Positions 19,899 to 31,658 are shown, counted from the stretch's first letter. The stretch: DNA of 64,000 bases from Malacoplasma muris (GCF_046774425.1 NZ_CP177248.1:496001-560000); one strand, 5' to 3'. Numbers and translations are program-made. The notes: generated by a model not told the origin, from the sequence alone.

Positions 19899-21794
19899 AT
19901 GGCAAGTTATAAAGAGAGTGATATTAAAGTTTTAGAAGGACTTGAACCTGTTAGGAAAAGACCTGGAATGTATATTGGTTCAACAGATCAAAGAGGTTTA
20001 CATCATTTAATATGAGAATTATTTGATAATTCTGTTGATGAAGTTTTAGCAGGGTATGCTTCAACAATCAAATTAACACTTCATAAAGATGGTTCATTCA
20101 CTGTTGAAGATAATGGTAGAGGTATACCTATTGGGATACATCCTAAAACTAAAATGTCAACTGTTGATACTGTTTTTACAAGCCTTCATTCTGGTGGTAA
20201 ATTTGATGAAAATGCATATGGTGTTTCTGGTGGTTTACATGGTGTTGGTAGTTCAGTTGTTAATGCTTTAAGTTCTTGAATGATTGTTGAAGTTAAAAGA
20301 GAAGGCAAAGTTTTTCAATCCAAGTATAATGATGGAGGAAAGATTAAACAAAAATCAACAGTAATTGGAACAACAAATAAAACAGGTACAAAAGTTACTT
20401 TTTATCCTGATAAATCTATTTTTAAAAATATTAATTTTAATGCAAGTCTGATAATTGAAAGAGTAAAAGAAACTTCATTTTTATTTAAAGGAATAAAAAT
20501 TATTTTTGAAAATGAAGTAACAAAAACAGCAGAAGAATTTCATGCTGAAAATGGTCTTATTGAATTTGTAAATTTTATTAATTCTAATGCAACACCTATA
20601 TCACAAGTTGTTTATATTGAGGGCAAAGATGCAGGTATAGAAGTTGAGGTTGCTTTTCAATATAATGATACTAACTCTGAAACTTTTGTTTCCTTTGCAA
20701 ATTCTGTAAAAACTAAAGAAGGTGGATCACATGAAACTGGATTCAAAACTGCTCTTACAGAAACATTAAATGATTATGCTAGAAAATGAAAATTATTAAA
20801 AGAAAAAGAAAAGAATTTTGAAGGTAGTGATTTTAGAGAAGGTTTAGTTTGTGTTATTTCAGTTAAAGTTCCAGAAAGATTAATTTCATATGAAGGACAA
20901 ACTAAAAATAAATTATTTACTCAAGAAGCTTATACTGTTGTTAGAACAATTGTTAAAACAAAATTTACTTATTGGCTTGAAGAAAATAAAAAAGATGCAA
21001 AAGATATTATAGAGAAAGCCTACTTATCAAGAGAAGCAAGAGAAGCAGCTAGAAAAGCACGTGAAGAAGTCAAACAATTAAAGGGGCAAAAAAAAGAGAG
21101 AATCCTTTCTGGAAAATTAACTCCTTGTCAGTCAAAAGATAATATTAATACTGAATTATTTTTAGTTGAGGGTGATTCAGCAGGTGGTTCTGCAAAACTT
21201 GGTAGAGATAGAAAATATCAAGCTATTCTTCCTTTAAAAGGTAAGGTTATTAATGTTGAAAAAGCACAACTAAAAGATTTATTAAAAAATGAAGAAATTG
21301 GAACCATTATTTCATGTATTGGCGCAAGCATAGGAAGTGATTTTGATATTAATAAATCAAATTATGGAAAAATAATTATTATGACAGATGCTGATACAGA
21401 TGGAGCTCACATAAGAATTTTGTTATTAACTTTTTTTTACAGATATATGAGACCTTTAATTGAAAATGGAAAAGTTTATATAGCATTGCCTCCTTTATAT
21501 AAATTTACTAACACTAAAAGTAAAAAATTCTATTATGTTTGAGAAGATTATGAGTTAGAAGAATTAAAAAAAGAAAATTCATCATATGAAATTCAAAGAT
21601 ATAAAGGATTGGGTGAAATGAATGCAGAACAATTATGAGAAACTACAATGGATCCTGAAAATAGACAGTTGATACAAGTGTCTATTGAAGATGCTGCTCT
21701 TACTGAACGTAGAGTTTCAATTTTGATGGGTGAAGATTCAAGCAAAAGAAAAGAATGAATTACAGATAATGTAGATTTTGAATTAGAAAATTAA
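19899..21794 (+). CDS. parE: DNA topoisomerase IV subunit B
   Basis: 631-residue GHKL ATPase subunit that drives decatenation of daughter chromosomes with ParC. It shows ELFDNSVDE (Mg-binding Glu/Asn), VEDNGRGIPIG, GGLHGVGSSVVNAL (ATP lid), LVEGDSAGGSAK and TDADTDGAHI (Toprim). GRDRKYQAILPLKGKVIN and MGEDSSKRKEWI favour ParE over GyrB, which has GRNR. Its partner parC follows after 15 bases, so both are one operon. Confidence 0.94.
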
Positions 21795-21809
21795 ATGGAA
21801 GGAAAAAAT

Positions 21810-24800
21810 ATGTCAAACATTTTTGATAATAGCAAAGTTTGAAATAGGGCACTTGATGACATTATGTCTGAAAGTTTTGGTAAATATGCAAAATACATAA
21901 TTCAAGATCGTGCCTTACCAGATATTAGAGATGGTTTAAAACCTGTCCAAAGAAGAATTTTATTTGCTATGTATGATTTGAATATAAATCATGATAAACC
22001 ATATAAAAAATCTGCTAGAACTGTAGGTGAAGTTATTGGTAAGTATCACCCTCATGGTGATAGTTCAATTTATGAGGCAATGGTAAGAATGTCTCAAGAG
22101 TGAAAAAATAATATCCCATTACTTGATATGCAAGGAAACAAAGGTTCTATTGATGGTGATAGTGCAGCTGCTATGAGATATACAGAATGTAGACTATCAA
22201 AATTTGGTGAATTGTTGTTAACAAATATTGAAAAAGAAACAGTTAAATTTATTCCAAATTTTGATGATAGTGAAAATGAGCCATCAGTTTTACCATCATT
22301 ATTACCAAATATTTTGGTTAATGGAGCTACAGGAATTGCTGCAGGTTATGCAACAAATGTTCCACCATTTAATTTGTCTGAAGTTATTACAGGTACAATT
22401 TATAGAATCAATCATCCAAATTGTAATTTAAAAGAAATATCATCAATAATTAAAGGACCAGATTTCCCAACAGGTGGTATTATCCAAGGAAAAGATGGAA
22501 TTTTGGAAATGTTTGCTACAGGACGTGGTAAATTCAATATTAGAGCAAAAATTGAAGAAAATACAAGATTAACTAAGGGGAATAAAAAACAATTAATTGT
22601 TACTGAAATCCCATATGAATCAAATAAAGCATCTATTGTAAAAGCTATTGATGAATTAAGAGTTAATAATGAATTGCCAGGTTTAAAAGAAGTGAGAGAT
22701 GATTCTGATAAAGATGGTATTTCAATAGTGTTAGAATTTGATACTGAAAAAAGTTTAGATATATTAAAAAACTTTTTATATAAAAAAACACAGTTACAAA
22801 TATCTTACTCAGCAAATATTATTTTAATTAAAGATAGAAAACCATATCAGTGTAATTTAATGGATATAATTGATGCATATATTGAACATGCAAATGATAT
22901 AGTTGTAAAATCATCAACTTTTGAACTAAAGAAAGCATTAAATAGAAAAGAAATACTTGAAGGTTTAATTAAGGCAATTAATGATATTGATAATTTAGTA
23001 AGATTGATTAAATCATCTACTAGCAAAGAAGAAGCAAAAAATAAATTAATTGATTTTTTTGAATTAACTGAAAAACAAGCAGAAGCTGTTGTTCAATTGC
23101 GTTTGTATGTATTAACATCATATGATACACAAAAATTAATAGATGAATATAAAGAATTATTAGAGTTTATTGATATAAAGAAAAAACTTATTAATGATCA
23201 GCAATATAGAAATCAACACTTAATTACAACTTTTGAAGGTTTTAATAAGACATTAGGGTTTAAAAGAAGAACTGTTATTGAAGATGAAATTGAAGAAATA
23301 GTTGTATCAGAAACTGACATTATAGAAGAAAACCATGGTGTTTGTGTTGTTACGCGTGATTGCTACATAAAATTTATGCCTGATACTACTTTAACTGATG
23401 TTGATGTAAATAAATTAAAAATAAAAGATGGTGATTTACCTATTGATATGTTTGACATGAGTACATTAGATACTTTGGTTGTGTTAACAAATAAAGGCAA
23501 ATGCATTACTATTCCATCACACAAAATTAAATTAACTAAAATAAAAGAAATTGGAATACATGTAAATGAATTAGTTACAATTGATTCGTCAGAAAAAGCA
23601 ATTTCAGCATTTACTGTTAATAAAGAATCATATATTAATACAGAAGTTTTAGTTGCAACAAAGCAATCTCAAATTAAAAGATTTTTAATACAAGATATAG
23701 CTCCAGCAAAAAATGCTAAAACTACTACATACATTAATTTAAAGAATGATGATGAAGTTGTAAGTTCTTTTGTAGTTCAAGACAAATATAAAGAGTTAAT
23801 TAGTATAACTTCTTCAGGTTATGCAATTAGATTTAATATTGAAGAAGTTCCAGTTGTTGGTAGAACAGCTGCTGGTGTTAAGAATATTAATTTAAAAAAT
23901 GATGATATTGTTTCATCTGTAATTCCTGTAGAACCAGAAGAAAGTTTTATTTTATTAGTTTCAAATCGTGGTGGAAAAAGAATACATTTTGAAGACATTG
24001 CTTTAAGTAGTAGAGCAACAATAGGAAAGCGTATTTTAGCTCAAGTAGAATCTAATCCATATTTTATTCATTCTGCTTTTATGATTGGTGGAAGACAATA
24101 TATTATGCTGTTAAACGATATGGGTAAATTAAAAGATCAAAAGGTAGCTGAAATTCCTATAACAGATAACCAAACAAGAATGAATTCATTTCCTGATTTT
24201 GAAGGAGGCATTGTTAAAGCTTCCTTCATAAAAAAAAATAAAAATTTTATAATTTCTGATGAAAATGATAACTTTTTATCATTAGAACAACAAAAAAATG
24301 AAGAAAAATTAAGCGAAGCAACTTATAAACCTGAAAAAAATAGTAGTGCTTTAAAGAAATTGCTTAATCAACCAATTAAACAAAAAGAAATGGAATTTGA
24401 GTCTGAAGATATTAAAGTGGACACAAGCAATAATATTTTAGAAATCATTGATGATAAAAAAATAACTACATCTATTTCTGATGATGAGATTTCAAATGAA
24501 ATAGATAAAAATGACACTAATTTTGATAATTCAAACAATTTAGAAGAAAATAATCAAATTTCTAATGATGATTTAAAAGAAGATAATAATATAGGAGTGA
24601 CAATCAAAGAAAAGCAAGAAGATTTAGATGATGATACTTCAAATATAGAAAAAGAGAACAAAGAATCTTTTGCTCTAGAACAACAATTAGATAATATTTT
24701 AGATGAAAATGAAGTAGAAGAAAATAAAGAAGAAAATATAACTATAGAAGAAAATAGTGAAATAAAAAAATCTGAAGATGAAGAAGAATATTCGCAAGAT

Positions 24801-25823
24801 GATAACTCAAGTTTAGAAAATAATAGTGAAGAAATTTCTAATCAAGAAGACCAATTAGATAATAATTTAAATGAAGATGGAATAGAAAATAAATCAGAAA
24901 AATCAATAGAAAACAATGATACAAATGATAAAGTTTCTGATTTGCCATCAAATTCATTAGAGAATAAACAAGAAAAACATTCATCAAAAAAGAAAACTAA
25001 CCCTTGATTTGATAAGATTTTTGCTTTTGCTGATGAAGAAGATAATTTATCTAAAGAAGAAAATTCAGATAGTTCAATAAATGAAATTAATAATAATTCT
25101 ATTTCAGAAGATACTATTCTTGATAAATTAAATGATGATAATCTTGAAAATAATGACAGTACTTTAGAGCCATCAAATAATATTAATGAAACTGAAATTA
25201 GTGCAATATCAGATGATTTATCTGATGTAGATGATAAAAATATTGATAATTTAGATGATATATCTGAAGATCATGAAGAAATAGAACTAACTAAAAATAT
25301 AGATGATGATATGTCTGAAGAAGAAAATGACAAGCATCAAAATGTGAGTGATGATTTAAACGATGATGAAAATATAATAAGTGAAAATCCATCATCAACA
25401 ACCCCAATTATTGATGCTTTATTAGAAAATGACAATGATTTAGCACTGCAATTAATTCATTATGGAAGCGATGTTAATGAAATTGATGAAGATGGACAAA
25501 CTCCTTTAATGATTGCAGCAAATTCTGGTAATGTTAAAATTGTTAGTAAGTTAATTGAACATAATGCTAATTTGGACATTCAAGATACAACATATGAGTA
25601 TACAGCACTTATGTATGCTGTTCAGAATAATGAATATGAAGTTGTAAAATTATTGATAGATGCTGGTGCTGATTTGGATTTAAGAACTCAAGATTATGTT
25701 AGTGCTTTAACAATAGCAATGGAACAAAACGAAAATGAAGATATGGGTAAATTACTTGTAGAGAATGGTGCAAGTGATCCAAATGAATATTTTGAGATCG
25801 TAGATGAAGATGAAAACAAATAA
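21810..25823 (+). CDS. parC: DNA topoisomerase IV subunit A with acidic tail and C-terminal ankyrin repeats
   Basis: One open frame of 1337 codons, about 500 longer than usual. Residues 1 to about 805 are normal ParC: HPHGDSSIYEAMVRM (quinolone region), catalytic Tyr in AAMRYTECRLS (Y124), tower and coiled coil, and beta-pinwheel blades ending near SRATIGKRIL and FPDFEGGIVKASF. Residues about 860-1195 are a Glu/Asp/Asn/Ser-rich low-complexity tail. Residues about 1200-1330 are ankyrin repeats (DGQTPLMIAANSGNVKIV, EYTALMYAVQNNEYEVVKLL, DAGADLDLRTQDYVSALTIA). No stop intervenes; the single TGA at 25005-25007 is Trp. An internal ATG at 25311 lacks an RBS. Whether the tail stays attached in the cell is unknown. 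RBS AAGGAA, ATG at 21810. Confidence 0.92.
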
Positions 25824-25835
25824 ATAATAAAAAAA

Positions 25836-25870
25836 TGTATATGCCTCTTTACAAGGGCATATATTTTTTG
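25836..25870 (+). terminator. parC terminator
   Basis: TATATGCC / GGCATATA around a ten-base loop, followed by T6. It lies directly after the ankyrin-coding part, supporting that this is the natural 3' end of the transcript. Confidence 0.88.
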
Positions 25871-25900
25871 TTATATTATAGAATGTAAAATAATGATATT

Positions 25901-27472
25901 ATGGGTAGCATTAAACAAAATTTTGATTTAAATAAATCAAATCATAAAAAAAATAATAAATTTTGAGAAAATATTTTTGGTGATAAGGCTTTCATCATTT
26001 TAATGTTTTCTTTATTTTTGCCTTCTGCTATACAACAATTAGTAACAACATCTGTAACTTATATTGATACTTTTTTTATTGCTGGTTTTGCACCTAAAAA
26101 TGTTGAAGGAGTTGATTTAACAAGCATTGGACTAAGTAGTGGAGAAATAGCTAAAACATCAGTTGGTATTGCAACTTCCATAATCAATTTTCCAATGATG
26201 GTTGTTTTAGGGGTTTCATCAGGAATAGGAATAGTAACAGCGCAATATTTTGGTGCTAAAGATAGAGAAAAATTGCAACAAACAATAATTTATAAATTAA
26301 TAGTTGGAAGCATATTAATGTTACCTTTTTTAATATTGATGGCTGTTATTCCAACAGAACTTGTTAATGTAACAAGAAATGTGTTTAATTTTTCTAACAA
26401 TTCTAAAGATTATTACATTTCTAAAGTTGCAAGTGAATATTTACAATGATCATCTATATCATTTGTATTTATTTTGTTAGCATATACTTTAAGTTATTCA
26501 TATAGGGAAATAGGAAAACCAAAATTTGCTTTAATAGCTGCTGTTATTTCGGTTTGTTCAAATGTAATTATGGACCCTTTAATTATTATTTTTGAAAAAG
26601 ATTTAATTAATGCTGCTAGAAATGTAGCATTGTCTACAGTGGTATCAAGATTGATAGAATGTATTGTAATGATTATATTTATATATTCTAAAAAAGAATA
26701 CTATTTAATGATTAAAAAAATTAAGCTTGAAATGAGTGTTTTTAAAAATACTATAAAAAATTCATGACAAGCAATTGCAAATGATTTTTTATATGGTTTT
26801 GCAACTTTATTTTTAGTTATATGTTTATTAGTTTATAGTTCCAAGACTCATGATGCTTTTACAACAGTTTCTATTATTATTCAGTTTGCTGGTGTTATAT
26901 TTCCTGGAATGGCTGCAAGTTGTGCTGTTTTAGTCGGAAGTGAATTAGGTAAAAATAATATTAAACAAGCAAAGAAAAATAGTGTTTATTTAATTGTTTG
27001 AGGTTCAATAATAACATTATTCTTTGCGCTAATATTATTTGCTCTATCTTTATTTATAAATCCATTATTATCCCCTGCTCCTCCAAAAGATGTCAATTTA
27101 GATGATTATAATCTTTGATTGCTAAATCAAGAATTAGCTAAAAAAGCTGAATGAATTATGATGCCAGTTATTTTTAGTCAAGGTGTGTTCTCTATTTTAT
27201 ATTTTTCTATAAAAGCTGGAGGATCAAAATATATATTTTTTACAGATGGATTTATAATGTCAATATGATGTATTATATTTGGAAGTTTAATTTACACTGG
27301 AACAATTAATGAAGAAAATACATCACCTGAATTAATGTTTTTTTTAATAGAATTTAATCAAATAGCAAAAGCAATGTTATCTTATTGTTTTTATCAATGA
27401 TCAAATTGAGCAATTAATATTACAATGAATGACAACAAAAATAATGATTTACATCAAAAAAATATGAAATAA
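25901..27472 (+). CDS. MATE-family multidrug exporter
   Basis: 523 residues with about twelve hydrophobic segments in two halves. The first half starts with SLFLPSAIQQLVTTSVTYIDTFFIAG, the family's first helix, with the usual Asp and Phe. GIATSIINFPMMVVLGVSSGIGIVTAQYFGA and the mirrored VIFPGMAASCAVLVGSELG in the second half are the paired MATE segments. Several TGA-Trp codons split it under the standard code. The ATG at 25901 lies only about 30 bases after the parC terminator and has no clear RBS; TATATTATAG just upstream may be the -10 box. Confidence 0.9.
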
Positions 27473-27501
27473 AAACATGGCATCTATGTCATGTTTTTTA
27501 T
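27472..27501 (+). terminator. Terminator after the MATE gene
   Basis: AAACATG / CATGTTTTTT with a ten-base loop. Confidence 0.75.
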
Positions 27502-27593
27502 AATTTAAATATTTTGTATTGTCTTATTAATTCTCATAAATAATTTTTATTTAAAATATAATATACATATGTTAATCTTGAGGAAGTATAAAT

Positions 27594-28787
27594 ATGCCAT
27601 TAATTAATTCATGATTACTAGATGATGATGGAAATGATTTAATTCAATATAAATTAGAAAATTGAGATTCAAAAGTGTATAAATTGCCTAGAACAAAAGT
27701 TAAATCTTGGATTAATAGAGTTGAAGATGATATTAATTTGCATTCTAGTGGTATTTATTTTTTGATTTATGAATTTGAAGGTAAAATTGATGAAATTTAT
27801 GTTGGAGAGTCTAGAGATATTATAAAAAGACTTAATGAACATATTAAAAAAAGTAGTTTAAACAATAAAGATGAACTGCTTTATTGAAATTATGCATTTT
27901 TTATAATTAATGATTCTGGTTCATTAGATAAAGATAAATTACATTATCTAGAAGATTATTTTGTTTGAGAATTAAAAAATAATAAAAATATTAAAGTCGT
28001 AACAAAGATGTCTAATAAAATAAAAATTTCTAAAAAATATGAATCATTTATTAATGTTTTTGTAAAAAATATTAAATTGTTGTTTAAATTTATTGGAGCT
28101 GATTTATTTGTAAATGACGAAGCACCAGTAACAAAAAAATATTTTATTAAAAAAGATTTTTGTAATGTATCAGGTTACTATAGTAACAATGGTTTTGTTA
28201 TGTTAAAAGGTTCTGTTATAAGAGATGGTTTTAGAGAGTCATTTAAAACATATTGTAAAAGTGAATATAAATTGAGAGAAGAGTTAATAAATAAAAAAAT
28301 TATTGTAGATAATGTATTAACACAAAATTATGAATTCAGTTCTCCATGAGTAGCAGGCACTATTGCAGTTGGTGGAAAATTAAATAACATTAATGAATGA
28401 AAGACAAATAATGATATAAAAGAAGTTAATGATGAAAATAGTATAATGACAAAAAATAATAATTATATTAATGAAAACAATAAAAAGATACAAAAAGAAA
28501 TTACAAATGAATATTATTTTATAAAAAATAATTATTGTGATGTAGTAGGTTATCATAGTAAAAATGGTTTTACTATTTTAAAAGGTTCAACAATAAGGAA
28601 TGATTTTGTTTCTTCTTTTAAACACAATTGTAAAGCAGCTTACATAATAAGAGAAGAATTAATAAATAAGGAAATTATTAAAAATAATGTGTTTACTCAA
28701 GACTATGAATTTAAATCTTTTTGAATAGCAGGAGCTGTTGCTTTAGGTAGAATATTGTCAAGTGCTAGTGAATGAAAAAGAAAATAA
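27594..28787 (+). CDS. GIY-YIG nuclease-like protein with two DUF4357-like modules
   Basis: 397 residues, one frame through several TGA-Trp codons. Residues about 45-130 hold a GIY-YIG domain: GIYFLIYEF, IYVGESRDIIKRLNEH (catalytic Tyr, Arg and His region) and a Glu in HYLEDYFVWEL. Two copies of a module follow, each with a Cys-containing strand (FCNVSGYYSNNGFVMLKGS; YCDVVGYHSKNGFTILKGS), IR-DF/GF, REELINK and a closing W-(V/I)-AG---GG/G--------EWK, which matches DUF4357. DUF4357 modules commonly follow GIY-YIG domains in bacterial proteins, but here they are doubled. Probable role: sequence- or structure-specific DNA cleavage, possibly defence; no partner gene is adjacent. Confidence 0.8.
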
Positions 28788-28833
28788 TTTTACAAAAATT
28801 AGTTATTATTAACATTATTTTGTAAAATTATTT
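28786..28833. terminator. Bidirectional terminator
   Basis: AATTTTACAAAA / TTTTGTAAAATT between two convergent genes; the right arm lies inside the 3' end of the aldehyde-dehydrogenase-like gene. Confidence 0.75.
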
Positions 28834-30182
28834 CCATTAGAATTTGTTATCAATCTATATCTATTTTTTCAACTAAATCTTGATGATTTGATTATTACTC
28901 TATTATACGTAAATAAATCTCAACTATATTTTTTGCCATATGCATGACTTCCAGTTGTTCTAATACCACCTTGAGGAACATTATAGAACATTTGAGTCAT
29001 GACATCATTAAATATTAAAATTCTTGTTTCAATATTTTGTTGAACTTCATATCAGAAATTTTTATTCTTACTAAATACATAAATTGCTAGTGGACTAGGA
29101 TTGTGATCTATTACTCCAAAAACATCACTTACATTGTTGTATTTAATTATTGGTAATATTGGGCCAAAATTCTCATTATTCATCATTTCACTTTTTAAAT
29201 CTACAACATTCATTAAAGTAAATTCAATTGATTTACTATTTTTGTCGTAATTACCACCAAAAACAATTTCTTTTTTATTTTTATCAATTATGTTTATCAT
29301 TCTATTTAAATTTTCATCAGTAATTATTTTACAAAATCTTGTTTTGTAATCAACCTTATAAAATAATTCATTATAATTTCGTCTTATTGCTTGAACAAAA
29401 TCATTATATACAGTTTCATGAATTAAAATATAATCAGGTGATGATGATAATTGACCTGAATTTATCGCTTTTGATCAAATTATTCTTTTGCTTGCTAAGT
29501 CAATATTTGCTGTTTCATCAATAACAATTGGACATTTACTTCCTATTTGAAATACAACCTCTATAAAACGTGAAGTATAATTTTTAACAATATTTTTTGC
29601 ATTTTTTGTTTTTCCAAAAAAGAAAACCATGTCAAAATCTAATTGAAATAATTCTTTTGTGTCATTTTCATCTAATTCATTATCAATAAAAAATATATGA
29701 TGATCATCAAATACAGATCCTAAAATTTTTTTAGATATTTTATTTGTGTTTTTAGCGTGTTCTGGAAATTTTATAAATACAGTATTACCAGCAGCAATTG
29801 CACCAATTATAGGGATAAATGCTATATTAAAAGGTAAGTCATTTGAAACAAATAATAATATAGAACCATAACATTGTGGTTTTATATAAGATTTTGAATT
29901 AAAAAGATCTTTAAATCCTTTATAAAGTTTTTTGTTTTTGCTTAACTTATAAATATTTTTGATAAAATAATTTAATTCATTAATCACAGGATTAAGTTCT
30001 ACTAAATCAATTTCTTTTTTAGATTTATTAAAGTCTTTATATAATGCATCATATATATTTTCTTTATTTTCTAAAATTTTATTTTTTAATTCATTTAATA
30101 ACTTCAATCTTTCTTTTATTGTGAAAAAGCCTTTTTTGATAAAAATCTTTTGTTTATCCAGCTTATTTAAAAACATTCCCAT
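28815..30182 (-). CDS. Aldehyde-dehydrogenase-like protein lacking catalytic residues (1)
   Basis: 455 residues with the class 3 aldehyde dehydrogenase layout: helical N-terminus (LYKDFNKSKKEIDLVELNPVI), NAD-fold segment AIAAGNTVFIKFPEHAKNT, NFGPILPIIKY and C-terminal GGIRTTGSHAYG. The active site is changed: the general-base Glu of ELGGK is Gln (VFQIGSKCP), and the nucleophile Cys in the GQxCxxPDY segment is Ser (GQLSSSPDY, S246). It should therefore lack normal dehydrogenase activity. The relative at 51335-52687 shows the same losses. The frame is intact over 1368 bases, so it is not a simple pseudogene. The last residues (FSWKNRYRLITNSNGNNFTK) are unusual. Confidence 0.82.
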
Positions 30183-30792
30183 ATTAATTGTTCCTTAAAA
30201 TTTCATATAGATAATAGTTATAATAGCATTTTTTTGATTTTAATTAACTTATTTATTATTTGCTGAAAATAATATAGTAGTTAGTTAAAATTATATAATA
30301 TTAACACTTTTTTCAGAATTATTTAATTATTTTTTGTCTTTTGATTATAAATAATTTGTTTTAGAATTAATTAAAAATATTTTAAATATTATTGAATAAT
30401 TTTTTAAATTAAATGTTAGTATTTATATGACAAATGTTTTGTTTGTCAGTTAATTCTTATATTTCGATTTAGAAATATATTCTAATTAATTATTTATCAA
30501 TGTATAATGGTCGAGCATTATTATTGGTAAAGAAAAGATTAAAGTAAAATATGAGATAATTGTTGCTGACAATTACGTATTATGATTTATAAATGCTAAT
30601 GAATATTATCAAACAGCTTGTTGTTGACTCTCTTTTAATTGTTGTATATTTCCTCCTTAATTGAACTCACTGTGTTGAATCATAATAAATTATGAAAAAT
30701 AAACAATATGACTATCCACCATATTGTTTATTTTTTTTATTGCCACAATAATGTACAATATATTATGTGTATTAGTTTTACAAGGTGTATTT
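30183..30792 (+). other. Intergenic region of 610 bases with an orphan terminator
   Basis: No intact gene on either strand. It holds the minus-strand promoter area of the aldehyde-dehydrogenase-like gene, a candidate small RNA (separate entry), and a minus-strand decayed-looking ORF (30683-30486) interrupted by TAA codons. Confidence 0.5.
30515..30738 (+). ncRNA. Candidate small RNA with strong intrinsic terminator
   Basis: A perfect -10 box TATAAT (30503-30508) precedes about 220 bases without a gene, ending in the strongest hairpin-plus-T8 terminator of the region: AAATAAACAATATG / CATATTGTTTATTT (30695-30738). No plus-strand gene precedes it since 28787. It includes TTTCCTCCTTAA (30649-30660), complementary to a Shine-Dalgarno sequence. 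No -35 box is evident and no known RNA family was recognised. Confidence 0.35.
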
Positions 30793-31521
30793 ATGAAAGT
30801 AAGAAAAGTAGAGAAAAAAGACTATAACCAATTAGTTTTACATGCTAAAAATGTAATTAATTATTATGATTTTTTTGATAACTATAATGATGAATTAAAT
30901 ACAGGATTAGCTACATTTCTTTTAAATAATATGATTAGAAATGTTAACTATGGTTATGTCATTGAATATAATGGACTAATTGTTGGTGTTTTATTAGCAA
31001 GTATTCCAGATTATAAACATCAAAATATTTTTTCAGATCAAGATTTAATTGATTTAAATGTAGAAGAAGCTGATAATATTAACTTCTTTAAAACATTAGA
31101 TGACAATCAGGAAGAAATTAAAAATCTTGAAATTTATACTAATCAAGTTTATTATGAAATGTTTCAAAAATATAGTGATATTGTAAGTAATAGATCTGAA
31201 ATTCTAATGTTTTCAATTTTACCAAAACATAGAGGTAGAGGACTAAGTGATATTTTATATAACAAATTTAAATTTGATATCATTGAATATGGTTATCCTG
31301 ACTTTTGTTTGTTCACAACAACTAATTGTGATTATGGATATTATGAACATAAAAAACTACAATTTGTTAAAGAAATAATGTACGATTCTTCAAATGTAAA
31401 TGAAGAATTAGCAAAATTTTTATCTATTCCAATGTTTGGAATAATATATTATGGAAATGCAAATGCACCCAAAGAATACGATGGTGTTGCTGAAGAAATA
31501 ATTGAAGAAAATAATCAATAG
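30793..31521 (+). CDS. GNAT-family acetyltransferase
   Basis: 242 residues. The acetyl-CoA-binding motif A is ILMFSILPKHRGRGLSDILY, with R-G-R-G-L-S as the pyrophosphate loop. It is preceded by YGYVIEYNGLIVGVLLAS and followed by DFCLFTTTNCDYGYYEHKKLQFVKE, the motif B region. An acidic insertion of about 50 residues (DQDLIDLNVEEADN...) separates the halves. The ATG at 30793 (MKVRKVEKKDY) with AAGGTG upstream is preferred over an in-frame ATG 69 bases earlier, which adds a non-family hydrophobic stretch. Substrate unknown. Confidence 0.82.
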   Translation: MKVRKVEKKDYNQLVLHAKNVINYYDFFDNYNDELNTGLATFLLNNMIRNVNYGYVIEYNGLIVGVLLASIPDYKHQNIFSDQDLIDLNVEEADNINFFKTLDDNQEEIKNLEIYTNQVYYEMFQKYSDIVSNRSEILMFSILPKHRGRGLSDILYNKFKFDIIEYGYPDFCLFTTTNCDYGYYEHKKLQFVKEIMYDSSNVNEELAKFLSIPMFGIIYYGNANAPKEYDGVAEEIIEENNQ

Positions 31522-31547
31522 TTTTTGTTTGCTTTATTTATAGAAAA

Positions 31548-31598
31548 TAATCAATAAATAAGAGGTTAATACTTATTAGTTATTGGTTATTTTTTTAA
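31548..31598 (+). terminator. Probable terminator
   Basis: AATCAATAAATAAG and CTTATTAGTTATTGGTT form an imperfect stem followed by ATTTTTTTAATTTTT. Confidence 0.5.
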
Positions 31599-31658
31599 TT
31601 TTTTATTCATTTATAAATATATAATTTATTATTATGTCATTTTTGCTTTGAGGATAAT

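Noticed and set aside
25311..25823. Ankyrin protein as a separate gene starting at ATG 25311
   Set aside because: It is in frame with parC without any stop between, and no Shine-Dalgarno sequence precedes 25311; internal initiation cannot be excluded but is not needed.
19899..25823. Assignment of the topoisomerase pair as gyrB-gyrA
   Set aside because: GRDRKYQAILPLKGKVIN and the C-terminal MGEDSSKRKEWI favour ParE, and the subunit A blades lack a clear GyrA box.
30724..30792. Upstream start for the GNAT gene
   Set aside because: It begins inside the preceding terminator T-run and adds a hydrophobic stretch that is not part of the family.
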